Shown here piece by piece: positions 30,266 to 39,029 of a stretch of 57,619 nucleotides of DNA (its first letter is position 1; each line of letters opens with the position of its first letter). This stretch comes from a bacterium (GTDB lineage Bacteria; Myxococcota_A; Bradymonadia; UBA7976; UBA1532), in the NCBI GenBank assembly GCA_030426085.1, contig JAUHYW010000072.1:1-57619 (forward strand). The letters are read 5' to 3'. The notes below the pieces were generated by a model. The model saw only the letters and a list, made by a program, of their open reading frames with translations, had not been told where the DNA came from and did not search any database. A program made the position numbers and the translations under genes.

Positions 30266-30919
30266 TCAGCCGGTGGTGAAGCCGATCTGGCGGTGGGTGC
30301 CATCGCAGAACGGCTTGTTCTTCGAGGCGCCGCAGCGGCACAGCGCGGTCTTGCGCCCCTTCCAGGCGGCCCGTCCGCTGGCGGCGACGAGCGTCATCGG
30401 GCCGTGCACCACCAGCGGGCCGTTGGGGCTGGGGGTGATCTTCAGCGGGCCGGCCTCGCCGTCGTCGCCGGGGCCGATCATGCCGATGGCGCCCCGGTCG
30501 ACGAAGCCCTCCTTCTCATGGCTGTTGTCGCAGAAGGGCTTGTTGGCCGACAGCCCGCAACGGCACAGCGCGGCTCGGAACCGGGCCCCGGCCATGTCGT
30601 CTTCGGCGCCTTCTATCTGGAGGTCGCCCCGCAGGTAGAGCGGGCCGTTGTTGGCGATGAACACCTGATTGGTGGCGTCGGCCTGCTCGGCGGCTGAGCC
30701 ATCTTTGGGGTGGAACGCCAGGGCCCCGGTGGGGCATCGCTGGACGACGTCGAGGGCGGTCGCGTTGTCCACCTCGTCGGGCGCGCACCATGGTTTGCGG
30801 CCGCCGTGGAAGAGGTCGTTGTCCGCCCGCCCGCACTCGCCGACGTGCAGGCACAGCCGGCGGTCCCAGGTGATGTCGGCCCGCTCCCCGGGGAAGGTGT
30901 AGATGCTCTCGTCGCTCAC
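30266..30919 (-). CDS. Ferredoxin-like plus double CDGSH iron-sulfur protein
   Basis: 217 residues from the GTG at 30919, with GAGGAG six bases upstream. Residues about 12-68 form a Fer4_19-type mono-cluster domain (CLHVGEC, then WCAPDE and RCPTGAL). Two CDGSH-type motifs follow: CRCGLSANKPFCDNSH and CRCGASKNKPFCDGTH, each with the three-Cys, one-His ligand set for a [2Fe-2S] cluster. The protein thus may carry three clusters. It has no signal peptide, so it is cytoplasmic. Roles for this fusion are not well known; electron transfer or cluster storage is likely. Upstream is a 223-bp gap to the divergent lipoprotein gene. Confidence 0.92.
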   Translation of the reverse strand: MSDESIYTFPGERADITWDRRLCLHVGECGRADNDLFHGGRKPWCAPDEVDNATALDVVQRCPTGALAFHPKDGSAAEQADATNQVFIANNGPLYLRGDLQIEGAEDDMAGARFRAALCRCGLSANKPFCDNSHEKEGFVDRGAIGMIGPGDDGEAGPLKITPSPNGPLVVHGPMTLVAASGRAAWKGRKTALCRCGASKNKPFCDGTHRQIGFTTG

Positions 30920-31142
30920 GATGGCTCCTCGATATGACGCAGTCCGCCAGTTGGATTCGTGAGGCGGCGCGCGCGTCGCGGGTGCCCTCAGGTATGAACC
31001 CGCCTTCACGGTCGGGGGCCGGCGAGGTGTGAACCGGGCGATACAGCCGCGGCCGGCAGGCCCGTGAGCGCGGGGCGGCGCGGAGTTTGCTGTGGTCGGG
31101 CCCCGAGTCTCATCGAACCGCCCGAATCACAGGAGGTCCGCC

Positions 31143-32216
31143 ATGTTCCGCTCGCTCGATCCGGCTCGTCTCGTCTCTCTCTCCCTGCTGTGTGTGGGCG
31201 CGCTGCTCGTCGGCTGCGGCAGCGATCCCGACGTGGGGTTGTCGGATGACATCGACATCGAGTGGGATCTCTTCTCGCTGGAGCGCCCGTCGGACGCCCT
31301 GCACCTGCCGTACGTGCGGGGGACCCGGGTTCGGCTGGGGTTGAAGGGGGCGGATGTCACCGATGACATGCGCATCCGGTCACTCGACTCGGGGGCCTTC
31401 CGCGCGGAGCTGGATCATCCGGGCGCCTTCCGGGCGGCGGTCGCGGGGGATCCGGTGGTGGCGGTGGTCGACGGCGGCGGGGATGTCGTGCGCCGGCGCG
31501 CGCTGCCGGTGCGGGTGCCCGATCGGGTGGAGCTGCGGGCCCACGGGCCGCTCATCGCCCGCTTGCCGGCGCCGCCCTTGGTGGAGGCCGAGGTCGTGGT
31601 GGGCGGCACCGCGACTTTTCTGGTGCATTACTTCGCTGGTGATCAGCGGCTGTTCGGCAACGGGGTCCTGAGCGTCGAGGGGCCGCCGGAGGTCTTCGCG
31701 ATCAACCGCACGTCGTTCCTCTTCGAGAACCGGGAGTGGCTGGCGGTGACCGTCGAGGCGCCGGGGGTGCACCGGCTGCGGCTGCTCGCCGACGGGGTGC
31801 CGGTCGGCACGTTCACGGTGATCGGGGTCCCGCCGGAGCGGGTCGAGGCCCTCGCGCTGCACCACGATCGGCGGCCGAACAGCCACGGCAACCGCCGCCT
31901 CGTCTGGGCCGAGCCGGTGAACTTGGAGGGCGACACGGTGTTCGGGGCCGAGCCGAGCTGGGATCTGGACGGGCGCGCGATCGTGGGGCTGGGCGATGTC
32001 TTCGAGTACGAGGTGGACCGGGACGCCCACTCGGTGCTGGGGGCGCACTATGCGGACGCCGAGGCGGTGCTCGTCGTCAACGCCGAGTGGGGTGAGGTGA
32101 CCTCGAGCAACGACGTCGGCTGCGCGGTGTACGGCGCGCCGCGGGGCGAGGGGGGGTGGCTGATCCTCGTCGTCGGCGTCCTCGCCTTCGGCCGGCGACG
32201 CCTCACGGCGGCTTGA
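31143..32216 (+). CDS. Lipoprotein with MYXO-CTERM-like C-terminal tail
   Basis: 357 residues from the ATG at 31143, with AGGAGG ten bases upstream. The N-terminus has a lipobox signal peptide (L-L-V-G-C). The body is a set of beta-rich, immunoglobulin-like segments of about 90 residues, for example VRVPDRVELRAHGP and TVEAPGVHRLRLLADG. The C-terminus is a Cys followed by a Gly-rich turn, a hydrophobic helix (GWLILVVGVLAFG) and a basic end (R-R-R), which is the layout of the MYXO-CTERM sorting signal. Having a lipobox at one end and this tail at the other is unusual. It would be a surface protein. The 3' end overlaps the sigma-factor gene tail to tail by 14 bp. Confidence 0.75.
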   Translation: MFRSLDPARLVSLSLLCVGALLVGCGSDPDVGLSDDIDIEWDLFSLERPSDALHLPYVRGTRVRLGLKGADVTDDMRIRSLDSGAFRAELDHPGAFRAAVAGDPVVAVVDGGGDVVRRRALPVRVPDRVELRAHGPLIARLPAPPLVEAEVVVGGTATFLVHYFAGDQRLFGNGVLSVEGPPEVFAINRTSFLFENREWLAVTVEAPGVHRLRLLADGVPVGTFTVIGVPPERVEALALHHDRRPNSHGNRRLVWAEPVNLEGDTVFGAEPSWDLDGRAIVGLGDVFEYEVDRDAHSVLGAHYADAEAVLVVNAEWGEVTSSNDVGCAVYGAPRGEGGWLILVVGVLAFGRRRLTAA

Positions 32217-32859
32217 CCTTGAGCCATCGCCGCAGCCGGTCGAGCGCGGCTCGGTGGCGGCGGGTGATGCCCGACCGATGGATGCCCCGCCGGCGGGCGA
32301 GGTCGGCGGCGCTGTCCCCGGTCTCGTCCAGGTCGTAGACCGCCCGCACCAACTCCCGCTCCTCGGGCTCGAGGCGGTCGACGGCGTCCCGCACCGCTTC
32401 GAGGCGCTCGGCTTCGATCACGAGGTGCTCGGGGTCCGGCGGCGAGGGGCGCTGCTCGGCCCGGGCGGCGAGCAGGGCGGTGGCCAGATCGGCGATGGCG
32501 TTCCAGGTGACCTCGGCCGCCGCGGCCCGGGCGGCGTCGGATGTGGGCGGGGGCGGCGGCTCGCCGGCCAGCCGCCAGGCCATGATCTGGCGCTTGAGGC
32601 GCTCGTAGGTCCGCAGCTTGAGCGGGCCCAGCGATTGGCGGATGCCGTCGTAGATCGCGCCCCGGATGCGATGGCGGGCGTAGACTTCGAAGTTGACCGC
32701 CCGCCGAGGGTCGAAGCGCTCGCGGGCTTCGATGAGGCCGAGGTGTCCGTAGCCGACCAGGTCTTCGAACTCCACGGCGCCGGACGGCATGAGCCCGGCG
32801 ATGCGGCGGGCTTCGCCGCGGACGAGGGCCAGGGTCGATTCGGAGAGGTCGCCGCTCAT
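32203..32859 (-). CDS. FliA/SigF-like sigma-70 family factor
   Basis: 218 residues from the ATG at 32859. Region 2 is clear (about residues 8-78): FEDLVGYGHLGLIEARERFD, then VNFEVYARHRIRGAIYDGIR, as in FliA/WhiG/SigB-type group 3 sigma factors. The middle (80-140) is Ala/Pro-rich and a weak region 3. Region 4 (about 160-215) has LEPEERELVRAVYDLDETG and a helix-turn-helix (DLARRRGIHRSGITRRHRAAL). No anti-sigma or flagellar gene is beside it, so its regulon cannot be guessed. It overlaps the convergent lipoprotein gene by 14 bp. Confidence 0.88.
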   Translation of the reverse strand: MSGDLSESTLALVRGEARRIAGLMPSGAVEFEDLVGYGHLGLIEARERFDPRRAVNFEVYARHRIRGAIYDGIRQSLGPLKLRTYERLKRQIMAWRLAGEPPPPPTSDAARAAAAEVTWNAIADLATALLAARAEQRPSPPDPEHLVIEAERLEAVRDAVDRLEPEERELVRAVYDLDETGDSAADLARRRGIHRSGITRRHRAALDRLRRWLKVKPP

Positions 32860-32930
32860 CGGGGGCGGCGCGTCATCGGGGCGGGGCGGGCGGACGCGGG
32901 GTGGAGCATCGCGGCATCATAGCCGCCGGC

Positions 32931-34259
32931 TCAGGGGAAGATGCCCCGCTCCCGGTACACCTCCTGGATCCGCATCAGCCCGTGCAGGTAGGCCGCGGTG
33001 CGGTTGCTGATGCGGTGCTCGTTGCTCAGCCGGCGCATGGTGCGGTAGGCCCGGACCATCTGCCGGTGCAGCCGGGTGTCGACGTCTTCGAGCGTCCACT
33101 GCTCGGCGCGGCGGTTCTGCAGCCATTCGAAGTAGCTGACGGTGACCCCACCGGCGTTGGCGAGGATGTCGGGCAGGACGTGGATGCCCTTCTCGGCGAG
33201 GATGCGCTCGCCCTCGAGGTCGGTGGGGCCGTTGGCGCCCTCGGCGACGAGCCGGCACTTGAGCAGCGGCGCGGTCTCGGCGGTGATCTGCATCTCGAGC
33301 GCGGCGGGGATGAAGATGTCGACCTCGGCCCCGAAGAAGGTCTCCTTGTCGACCGCGTCCCCCGCCGGGTAGCCGGCGACCCCCCCGGTGCGGCCGATGT
33401 ACTCCTTGAGCCGCTTGGGGTGGATGCCCTCGGGGTTGATGATCGCGCCGGTGTGGTCCTGCACGGCGACGAGGATGCAGCCGAGCCGGTTGAGGATCTG
33501 GGCCGCGGCGGCGCCGACCTTGCCGAAGCCCTGCACCGAGACCCGGGCCCCGTCGAGGTTGAAGGCGTTCTCCTCGGACCACTCCTGGACCATGTAGACC
33601 AGGCCCTGGCCGGTGGCCTTGCTGCGCCCCCGCGAGCCGCCGGAGGTCACCGACTTGCCGGTGACGACGCCCCGCTGGGCGTTCTTGCGCTCCCGGCTGC
33701 CCGAGTTCATGAAGGTGTCCATCATCCAGACCATGGTCTGGCTGTTGGTGCCCATGTCGGGGGCCGGGATGTCGTGCTCGGGGCCGATGTTCGAGCCGAG
33801 GGCGTGGGTGAAGCGGCGGGTGATGCGCTCGAGCTCGCCCCGGCTGTGACGGGTGGGGTCGAACTTGATGCCGCCCTTGGCCCCGCCGAACGGGATCTCG
33901 AGCAGCGCCGACTTCCAGGTCATCCACGCGGCGAGGGCCTTGACCTCGTCGAGGTGCACCTCGGGGTGGTAGCGCATGCCGCCCTTGTAGGGCCCCATGA
34001 TGTTGCTGTGTTGGATGCGGTAGCCCTTGAAGAGCTGGAAGGTGCCGTCATCCATGCGGACGGGGAAGTTGACGATCAGCTCGTTCTTCGGCTGCGACAG
34101 GATGGTCCGCAGGTGCTCGTCGAGGCCGAGGGCGTCGGCGGCCCGGCCGAACTGCTTGCCGGCGACCTCGAAGACGCTCGGCTTCCGGTTGGCTTTGCGG
34201 GCGCGCGACGGGCTCTTGGCCGGGGCTGCGGGTGCGCCGTCGCGGTTGTCGGTGTCCAT
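32931..34259 (-). CDS. gdhA: NAD(P)-dependent glutamate dehydrogenase
   Basis: 442 residues from the ATG at 34259, with AGGAT eight bases upstream. Family landmarks are all present: GPYKGGMRYHPEV, PFGGAKGGIKFDP with the catalytic Lys, IPAPDMGTNSQTMVWMMD with the active-site Asp, and a nucleotide-binding VQGFGKVGAAAA. The C-terminal VAEGANGPTD and LANAGGVTVSYFEW follow. The enzyme interconverts glutamate and 2-oxoglutarate plus ammonium in the cytoplasm. The first 25 residues are a Lys/Ala-rich extension not needed for the fold. Coenzyme specificity was not resolved. The divergent neighbour at 34357 shares the 97-bp promoter region. Confidence 0.97.
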   Translation of the reverse strand: MDTDNRDGAPAAPAKSPSRARKANRKPSVFEVAGKQFGRAADALGLDEHLRTILSQPKNELIVNFPVRMDDGTFQLFKGYRIQHSNIMGPYKGGMRYHPEVHLDEVKALAAWMTWKSALLEIPFGGAKGGIKFDPTRHSRGELERITRRFTHALGSNIGPEHDIPAPDMGTNSQTMVWMMDTFMNSGSRERKNAQRGVVTGKSVTSGGSRGRSKATGQGLVYMVQEWSEENAFNLDGARVSVQGFGKVGAAAAQILNRLGCILVAVQDHTGAIINPEGIHPKRLKEYIGRTGGVAGYPAGDAVDKETFFGAEVDIFIPAALEMQITAETAPLLKCRLVAEGANGPTDLEGERILAEKGIHVLPDILANAGGVTVSYFEWLQNRRAEQWTLEDVDTRLHRQMVRAYRTMRRLSNEHRISNRTAAYLHGLMRIQEVYRERGIFP

Positions 34260-34298
34260 GATGCGATCCTCTGTTACCGTGCGTGAGAGGGACGCGGC

Positions 34299-34327
34299 AT
34301 TCTCCCAGCCGCACCCCATAGAGGCAA
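34299..34327 (-). promoter_or_regulatory. Candidate promoter of gdhA
   Basis: On the minus strand TTGCCT (34322-34327) and GAGAAT (34299-34304) are 17 bases apart and lie about 40 bases before the gdhA start. Both boxes match four of six consensus bases. Confidence 0.45.
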
Positions 34328-34356
34328 GCGCGTGCGCGCCCGTTTCGGAGAGCGGT

Positions 34357-34704
34357 GTGAGCGACGAAAAGAAGATCGAACCGGTCAGCGGTGCGGCGCC
34401 CGTCGCCAGCCCCCGCCCGGCGGAGCGGGTGGCGCCGGCCGCGCGGGTGGTCCCCGTCGAGCGGGTGGAGGCGGTCGACGGGGCCCCGGCGGTCGTCGCT
34501 GCGATCGAGGCACGCATCCGATCCGGCGCGCTGGACAGCCCCGGGGCCCTGCGGGCGCTGGTGAGCGAGGTGGTGGCTCGAGAGCTGGGAACGCTCGACG
34601 CCGATAGCCGCGACCGGCTGGTCGAAGATGTCGCTGCCTTGCTCGCCGAGGAGCCCGCCTGGCGAGCCCGCCTCGACGGGCTGTGGCGGGGGTCGTCCCG
34701 GTGA
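34357..34704 (+). CDS. Small hypothetical protein coupled to PEGA protein gene
   Basis: 115 residues from the GTG at 34357 with GGAGAG nine bases upstream. The N-terminal 50 residues are Pro/Ala/Val/Arg-rich and likely disordered; residues about 55-110 form a helical domain (AIEARIRSGALDSPGAL, then SRDRLVEDVAALLAEEP). No family was recognised, and there is no signal peptide. Its stop overlaps the GTG of the next gene (GTGA at 34701-34704), so the two should be made together. It is divergent from gdhA. Confidence 0.65.
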   Translation: MSDEKKIEPVSGAAPVASPRPAERVAPAARVVPVERVEAVDGAPAVVAAIEARIRSGALDSPGALRALVSEVVARELGTLDADSRDRLVEDVAALLAEEPAWRARLDGLWRGSSR

Positions 34705-35945
34705 ACCCCGCCCGATCGGTGATCGCGTCGGCCCTCGCCGTCGCTCTGGCTGCGGGGCCGATGCCCGCCGCCGCCGCGCCGGACGACGAGGCCCCGGCTG
34801 CGGCGCCTCCGGTGCCGGTGGTCGTCCTGGCGGCCCACCCGCTGCCGAGGGGCAACATGGTGTCGGCCATCTGGTCGGCCCGGGCGGTCATCGAGCAGCA
34901 TCCTGCGCTTCAGCCGATCGACCTGTCGGCCCGACTGGGCGGCGGGCGGCCGATGGACCCGGGCGCCATCCGGGCCCTGCTCGACGAGGGCAAGGCGGCC
35001 TACGACGCGGCCGATGTGGGCGAGGCGGAGAAGGATCTGTCGATCGCGGCGCTGATCGCGTCCGGCCGCCCGGGGCAGCAGCCCCTGGCGATCGAGGCGC
35101 TGTCGACGCTGGCCCGGCTGCGGGCCGCCCGCAAGGACGAGGAGGGCGCCGTCCGGGCCTTCGTACGGTTGCTGCGCCTCGCTCCCGGCTTCGATCTGCC
35201 CCCCGAGCAGGCCTCGCCATCGGCTCGCGCCCGCCTGGACGCGGCCCGGGCGATCATCGAGGGCGCCCGGCCGGCCCGGCTGCGGGTGGTCACCGAGGGG
35301 GTCGTCGCGGCGGTCTTCATCGACGGTCGGCTGCGGGGGGTGACCCCGTTCTACCTGGCCGATCTGCCCTCGGGCACCCACCATCTGCGCATCGCGGCCG
35401 ACGGCCACCGGGACGACATGACCCTGGTCGATCTCGAGCCGGGCCGCGAGACGCGGCTTCAGATCGCGCTGCTCGATTCGGAGAAGGCGGCGCTCTTCGA
35501 TCAGATCGTGTCGGCGCTGCCCGACGACGTGGTCGAGGGCGAGATCGGCCCCGGTCTGCGGGATCTCAAGGCGCTGGCCTTCGCCGAGCAGGCGCTGGTG
35601 CTGGCGGCGACCGCGGACACCCTCAGCGGGGCGCTGGTCGATCTCAAGGCCTTGCGTCGGGTGCGCGCGGTCCGGGTGGCGCTGGGGCGGGACGGGGTCG
35701 AGGCGGGGCGCGATCTGGTGCGCGAGCTGTATCGGGGGCTGTCGCCCCGCGAGCCGGGGCTGGTCGCCGCGCCGCCGGATCCGGCGCCGGAGAAGCAGGG
35801 GACGACCCGGTGGTGGCTCTGGGGCTCGATCGCCGCTGGTGTCGCGGTGGCGGTGGCCGTCCCTCTGGCGCTGTGGGCGTTCGACGAGGAGGATCCCGGC
35901 GTGCCGCGGCAAGGGGGCACCGGAGGGGTGGTCATCCGCTTCTGA
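34701..35945 (+). CDS. PEGA-domain membrane protein
   Basis: 414 residues from the GTG at 34701, chosen for its GTGA overlap and because a signal peptide follows at once (ending A-A-A-A-P near residue 26). Residues about 85-185 are helical and TPR-like. A PEGA domain lies at about 192-260: LRVVTEGVVAAVFIDGRLRG, then LPSGTHHLRIAADGH. A helical region follows, then one membrane helix near the end (WLWGSIAAGVAVAVAVPLAL, about 373-392) and a short Gly-rich tail. The bulk is exported with the C-terminus crossing the membrane. Similar SP-TPR-PEGA-TM proteins are common in Myxococcota, role unknown. It is convergent with the PEGA kinase gene. Confidence 0.78.
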   Translation: MNPARSVIASALAVALAAGPMPAAAAPDDEAPAAAPPVPVVVLAAHPLPRGNMVSAIWSARAVIEQHPALQPIDLSARLGGGRPMDPGAIRALLDEGKAAYDAADVGEAEKDLSIAALIASGRPGQQPLAIEALSTLARLRAARKDEEGAVRAFVRLLRLAPGFDLPPEQASPSARARLDAARAIIEGARPARLRVVTEGVVAAVFIDGRLRGVTPFYLADLPSGTHHLRIAADGHRDDMTLVDLEPGRETRLQIALLDSEKAALFDQIVSALPDDVVEGEIGPGLRDLKALAFAEQALVLAATADTLSGALVDLKALRRVRAVRVALGRDGVEAGRDLVRELYRGLSPREPGLVAAPPDPAPEKQGTTRWWLWGSIAAGVAVAVAVPLALWAFDEEDPGVPRQGGTGGVVIRF

Positions 35946-35978
35946 GGGCCGGCGTCTTCGAGGGTCGCCGGGCGCCGA

Positions 35979-38960
35979 TCAGGGGTGGATGTACTTCTCG
36001 AATGAGGTCTCGCCGGGCTTGATGGTCACCTGGACCCGGGCCCGGTAGGCCGGCTCGTCATCCCGTACGAGGTCGACGGTGTAGGTCCCGGGCGAGAGGG
36101 CGTGCTTGAGGATCGGGGTCCAGCCCAACTCCTTGCCCCGGATGCTCGCCCGGGCCGGCGGCTTGGCGAGCAGCTTGAGGAAGCCGTCTTCTTTGGGGGC
36201 CTCGGCGCGGGGCGCGGGGCGCGGGGCCGGCCGCGGATCCCGTCGGGTTGGCCGCCGCCGGACCCGCCTGGGGCGCTCGGGGCTCTTCTCCAGTGTCAGC
36301 ACCTCGGTCGCCGCCGGATCCTTGAACCGGGACAGGGTGCGTTCGAGGCGCTCGTAGCCGTCCGCCTCGGCGATCACGACCGCCTTGCCGTCGTTGGGCA
36401 GGCCCTCGAACCGGCGCTCGCCGCCGTCGAGCACCTTCTCGGCCCCGTTGCCCAGCCGGATCGTCAGCTTGGGATCGGCGTCCTCCGGCTCGGGCAGGAA
36501 GGTGACCGCGACCTGGGCCGGGTAGAGCTGCACCGGCGGCACGAGGTTCTGCTTGCCCTGCTCGACCCGCACCTTGCGGGTCCATGGCAGGTAGCCCTCC
36601 TTCTCGAGCCGGATCTGGCGCTCGCCGGGCTCGACCCCGTCGTGCTGCAAGGGCGTCTGGTCGATGAGCTGGTCGTCGATGAAGACCCGGGCTCCGCTGG
36701 GCTCGCTCTTGATCACCAGCAGGGTGGGGGCCACCGATGAGGCCAGCTCGAACGGCAGCCGTCGCTGCTCGCCGGGGTTGAGGATGACCGTGCGCTCCGA
36801 GGGATCGAACCCGCCGGCGAGCACCCGCACCTCGTGCTCGCCGGGCTTGAGGTTGCCCACGGTGATCGGCGTCGGCCCGGAGTGCACCAGCCGGCCGTCG
36901 ATGTAGACCTCGGTCTCTTCGGGGTCGGTGTCGATCTCGAGGCTGGCCAGCTCGGTGCGGTCGGCGAACATCAGCACCGCCGCGACGCCGATACCCACCG
37001 AGAGCAGGGCGACCAGCACGATGACCCACAGCCGACGCCCGCTGCTCTGCTCGTAGTCGTAGCTCGACGGGCCGATCTCGCCGGGCACGGTGTCGGGGCT
37101 GTGGAAGCCCGGCGTGGGGCCCATCGACGGAGGGCCGGTGATGCCGCCGTGATGACCGCCGCCGTAGCCTCCACCCGGGCCGTAGCCCCCGCTCGCGGCG
37201 GGGTGGGCGCCGGAGGTCTGGGGGTAGCCCCCGGTCATCGCCGGGTGGCCGCCGGTCTGGGGGTAGCCGGGGGCCGCCGGGTGGGCGCCGGAGGTCTGAG
37301 GGTAGCCGCCGCTGACCGGGGGATAGTTGCCCGAGGCCGCCGGGTGGCCGCCGGTCATCGCCGGGTGGGCGCCGGAGGTCTGGGGGTAGCCGCCGCTGAC
37401 CGGGGGGTAGTTGCCCGAGGCCGCCGGGTGACCGCCGGTCATCGCCGGATGGCCGCCGGTCATGGCCGGGTGACCACCGGTCTGGGGATAGCCGGCCGAG
37501 GCGGCCGGGTGGCCGCCGGTCACAGCCGGGTGGCCGCCGGTCACAGCCGGGTGGCCGCCGGTCGGGGGGTAGCCGGCCGAGGCGGCCGGGTGACCGCCGG
37601 TCATGGCCGGGTGACCCCCCGGGCCGGAGCCATCGCGCGGGTCGTAGGACGGCTCGGAGCCTCGCTCCGCCGAGGGTCCCGGGTTCCAGCCGGGCATCGC
37701 CGGGGCGTCGCGGGACCCCTGGGCCATCGTGCTGCGCCCCTCGGGTCCGTGGTCGGGGCGACCCCCGCCCGGCGCCGGGGTGTGGACCCCGAAGAACGGC
37801 AGATCGTCGGGCGGGCCTTCGCCCGGATCGCGGTCGTAGACCTCGGTGGCCTGATCTTCGGCGCCGTCGTCGACCCAGTCGGCGTCCGGCAGATCAGGGT
37901 CTTCGAAGAGCTCGATCTCGTCGGGGTCGAGCTCGGTCACGACCGAGACCGGGGGGTCGTCGGGCCGGCGGGCTTCGGGGATGTTGGCCCGGGCGTAGTC
38001 CCGGAACCCATTGAGCCGCTTCTGCTCTTCGGACAGCTCGCCGGCGAACGTGCGCCGCATGAACGCGGCCAGATCCTTGCGCGAGTAGAAGGCCCCCGAC
38101 TGGTAGAGGAACTTCTGCAGCGCGTCCTGGAAGTCGGACGCGCTCTGAAAGCGCTCCTCGGGGTTGCGGGTCAGCCCCCGCTGGATGATGCGCTCGAGCT
38201 CGGGCGGGATGTCGCGGTTGATCTGGGTCGGCTTGCGGTAGTCGGCCTCGCGCACCTTCTCCAGCGTCGAGAAGTCGCTCTCCCCCGAGAAGCAGCGCTC
38301 GAGCGTCAGCAGCTCGTAGAGGCACACCGCCAGCGAGAAGAGGTCCGAGCGGCGGTCGATGGGCTTGCCCCGCACCTGCTCGGGGCTCATGTAGCTGAAC
38401 TTGCCCTTGAGGATGCCCGCCTGGGTCTTGCTCGCCTTGCCCGCCGCCTTCGCGATGCCGAAGTCGATGAGCTTCACCTCGCCGTCGTAGCTGATGAGGA
38501 TGTTCTGCGGCGAGACGTCACGGTGGATCAGCTCGAGGCTCTCGCCCCGGTCGTTGCGCTTGTTGTGGGCGTACTCGAGCGCCTCGCAGACCTCTTTGAT
38601 GATGTGGCACACCATCGGGAATTCGAGGTACTCGCCCCGGCTGCGGGCCCGGTCGAAGATGGCCCGGCCGTCTTTGCCCGAGACGTACTCCATGGCGATG
38701 AAGTACGAGTTCTCGGCGTTGCCCAGCTCGAAGATCTGGCCGATGTTGGCGTGGGTGAGCTGCACCGCGATCTTGGCTTCATCGATGAACATGTCGATGA
38801 ATTCCTGATCTTCGGCGATGTTGGGCAGCACCCGCTTGACCGCGAACAGCCGCTCGAAGCCCTCGACCCCGTAGGAGACGCCCCGGTAGACCTCGGCCAT
38901 GCCGCCGATGGCGATCCGGTCGAAGAGGTAGTAGTCGCCGAATTTGATCGGTTCGCGCAA
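35979..38960 (-). CDS. Transmembrane Ser/Thr protein kinase with PEGA domains
   Basis: 993 residues from a TTG at 38960 (AAGGAT six bases upstream), needed to keep the kinase N-terminus. The kinase domain is at about 8-290: the Gly-rich loop is AIGGMAEVYRG, then AVKRVLPN with the ATP Lys, HRDVSPQN as catalytic loop, DFGIA, and SYMSPEQVRG. An acidic region and a long Gly/His/Pro repeat linker (about 440-593) lead to one membrane helix (about 641-663). Outside are two clear PEGA domains (about 673-737 and 747-817), a degenerate third, a basic Arg/Pro stretch, and a final PEGA-like domain at 930-990. It should sense the envelope and phosphorylate cytoplasmic targets. The substrate is unknown. 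Confidence 0.95.
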   Translation of the reverse strand: MREPIKFGDYYLFDRIAIGGMAEVYRGVSYGVEGFERLFAVKRVLPNIAEDQEFIDMFIDEAKIAVQLTHANIGQIFELGNAENSYFIAMEYVSGKDGRAIFDRARSRGEYLEFPMVCHIIKEVCEALEYAHNKRNDRGESLELIHRDVSPQNILISYDGEVKLIDFGIAKAAGKASKTQAGILKGKFSYMSPEQVRGKPIDRRSDLFSLAVCLYELLTLERCFSGESDFSTLEKVREADYRKPTQINRDIPPELERIIQRGLTRNPEERFQSASDFQDALQKFLYQSGAFYSRKDLAAFMRRTFAGELSEEQKRLNGFRDYARANIPEARRPDDPPVSVVTELDPDEIELFEDPDLPDADWVDDGAEDQATEVYDRDPGEGPPDDLPFFGVHTPAPGGGRPDHGPEGRSTMAQGSRDAPAMPGWNPGPSAERGSEPSYDPRDGSGPGGHPAMTGGHPAASAGYPPTGGHPAVTGGHPAVTGGHPAASAGYPQTGGHPAMTGGHPAMTGGHPAASGNYPPVSGGYPQTSGAHPAMTGGHPAASGNYPPVSGGYPQTSGAHPAAPGYPQTGGHPAMTGGYPQTSGAHPAASGGYGPGGGYGGGHHGGITGPPSMGPTPGFHSPDTVPGEIGPSSYDYEQSSGRRLWVIVLVALLSVGIGVAAVLMFADRTELASLEIDTDPEETEVYIDGRLVHSGPTPITVGNLKPGEHEVRVLAGGFDPSERTVILNPGEQRRLPFELASSVAPTLLVIKSEPSGARVFIDDQLIDQTPLQHDGVEPGERQIRLEKEGYLPWTRKVRVEQGKQNLVPPVQLYPAQVAVTFLPEPEDADPKLTIRLGNGAEKVLDGGERRFEGLPNDGKAVVIAEADGYERLERTLSRFKDPAATEVLTLEKSPERPRRVRRRPTRRDPRPAPRPAPRAEAPKEDGFLKLLAKPPARASIRGKELGWTPILKHALSPGTYTVDLVRDDEPAYRARVQVTIKPGETSFEKYIHP
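37180..37640 (-). repeat. Degenerate coding repeat in kinase linker (GGHPAMT/GYPQT units)
   Basis: About twenty short in-frame units encoding variants of G-G-H-P-A-(M/V)-T, G-H-P-A-A-S and G-Y-P-Q-T sit next to the membrane helix of the kinase, on its cytoplasmic side. Several blocks recur in near-identical DNA form, which suggests recent duplication. The linker is rich in His, Gly, Pro and Tyr. Confidence 0.85.
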
Positions 38961-39029
38961 CCGACGATCCTTCGCTCGAACGCGCCGTGGCGCTGCCGGT
39001 GTCTGGTCTCGCCCCGTCAGAGCCGCCCA

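Noticed and set aside
34260-35912. N-terminal extension of glutamate dehydrogenase to 35912
   Set aside because: The added stretch is antisense shadow of the PEGA protein gene; the normal GDH N-terminus starts at 34259.
37180-37640. Repeat block as a CRISPR or intergenic repeat
   Set aside because: It is wholly within the kinase reading frame and units are protein-coding.
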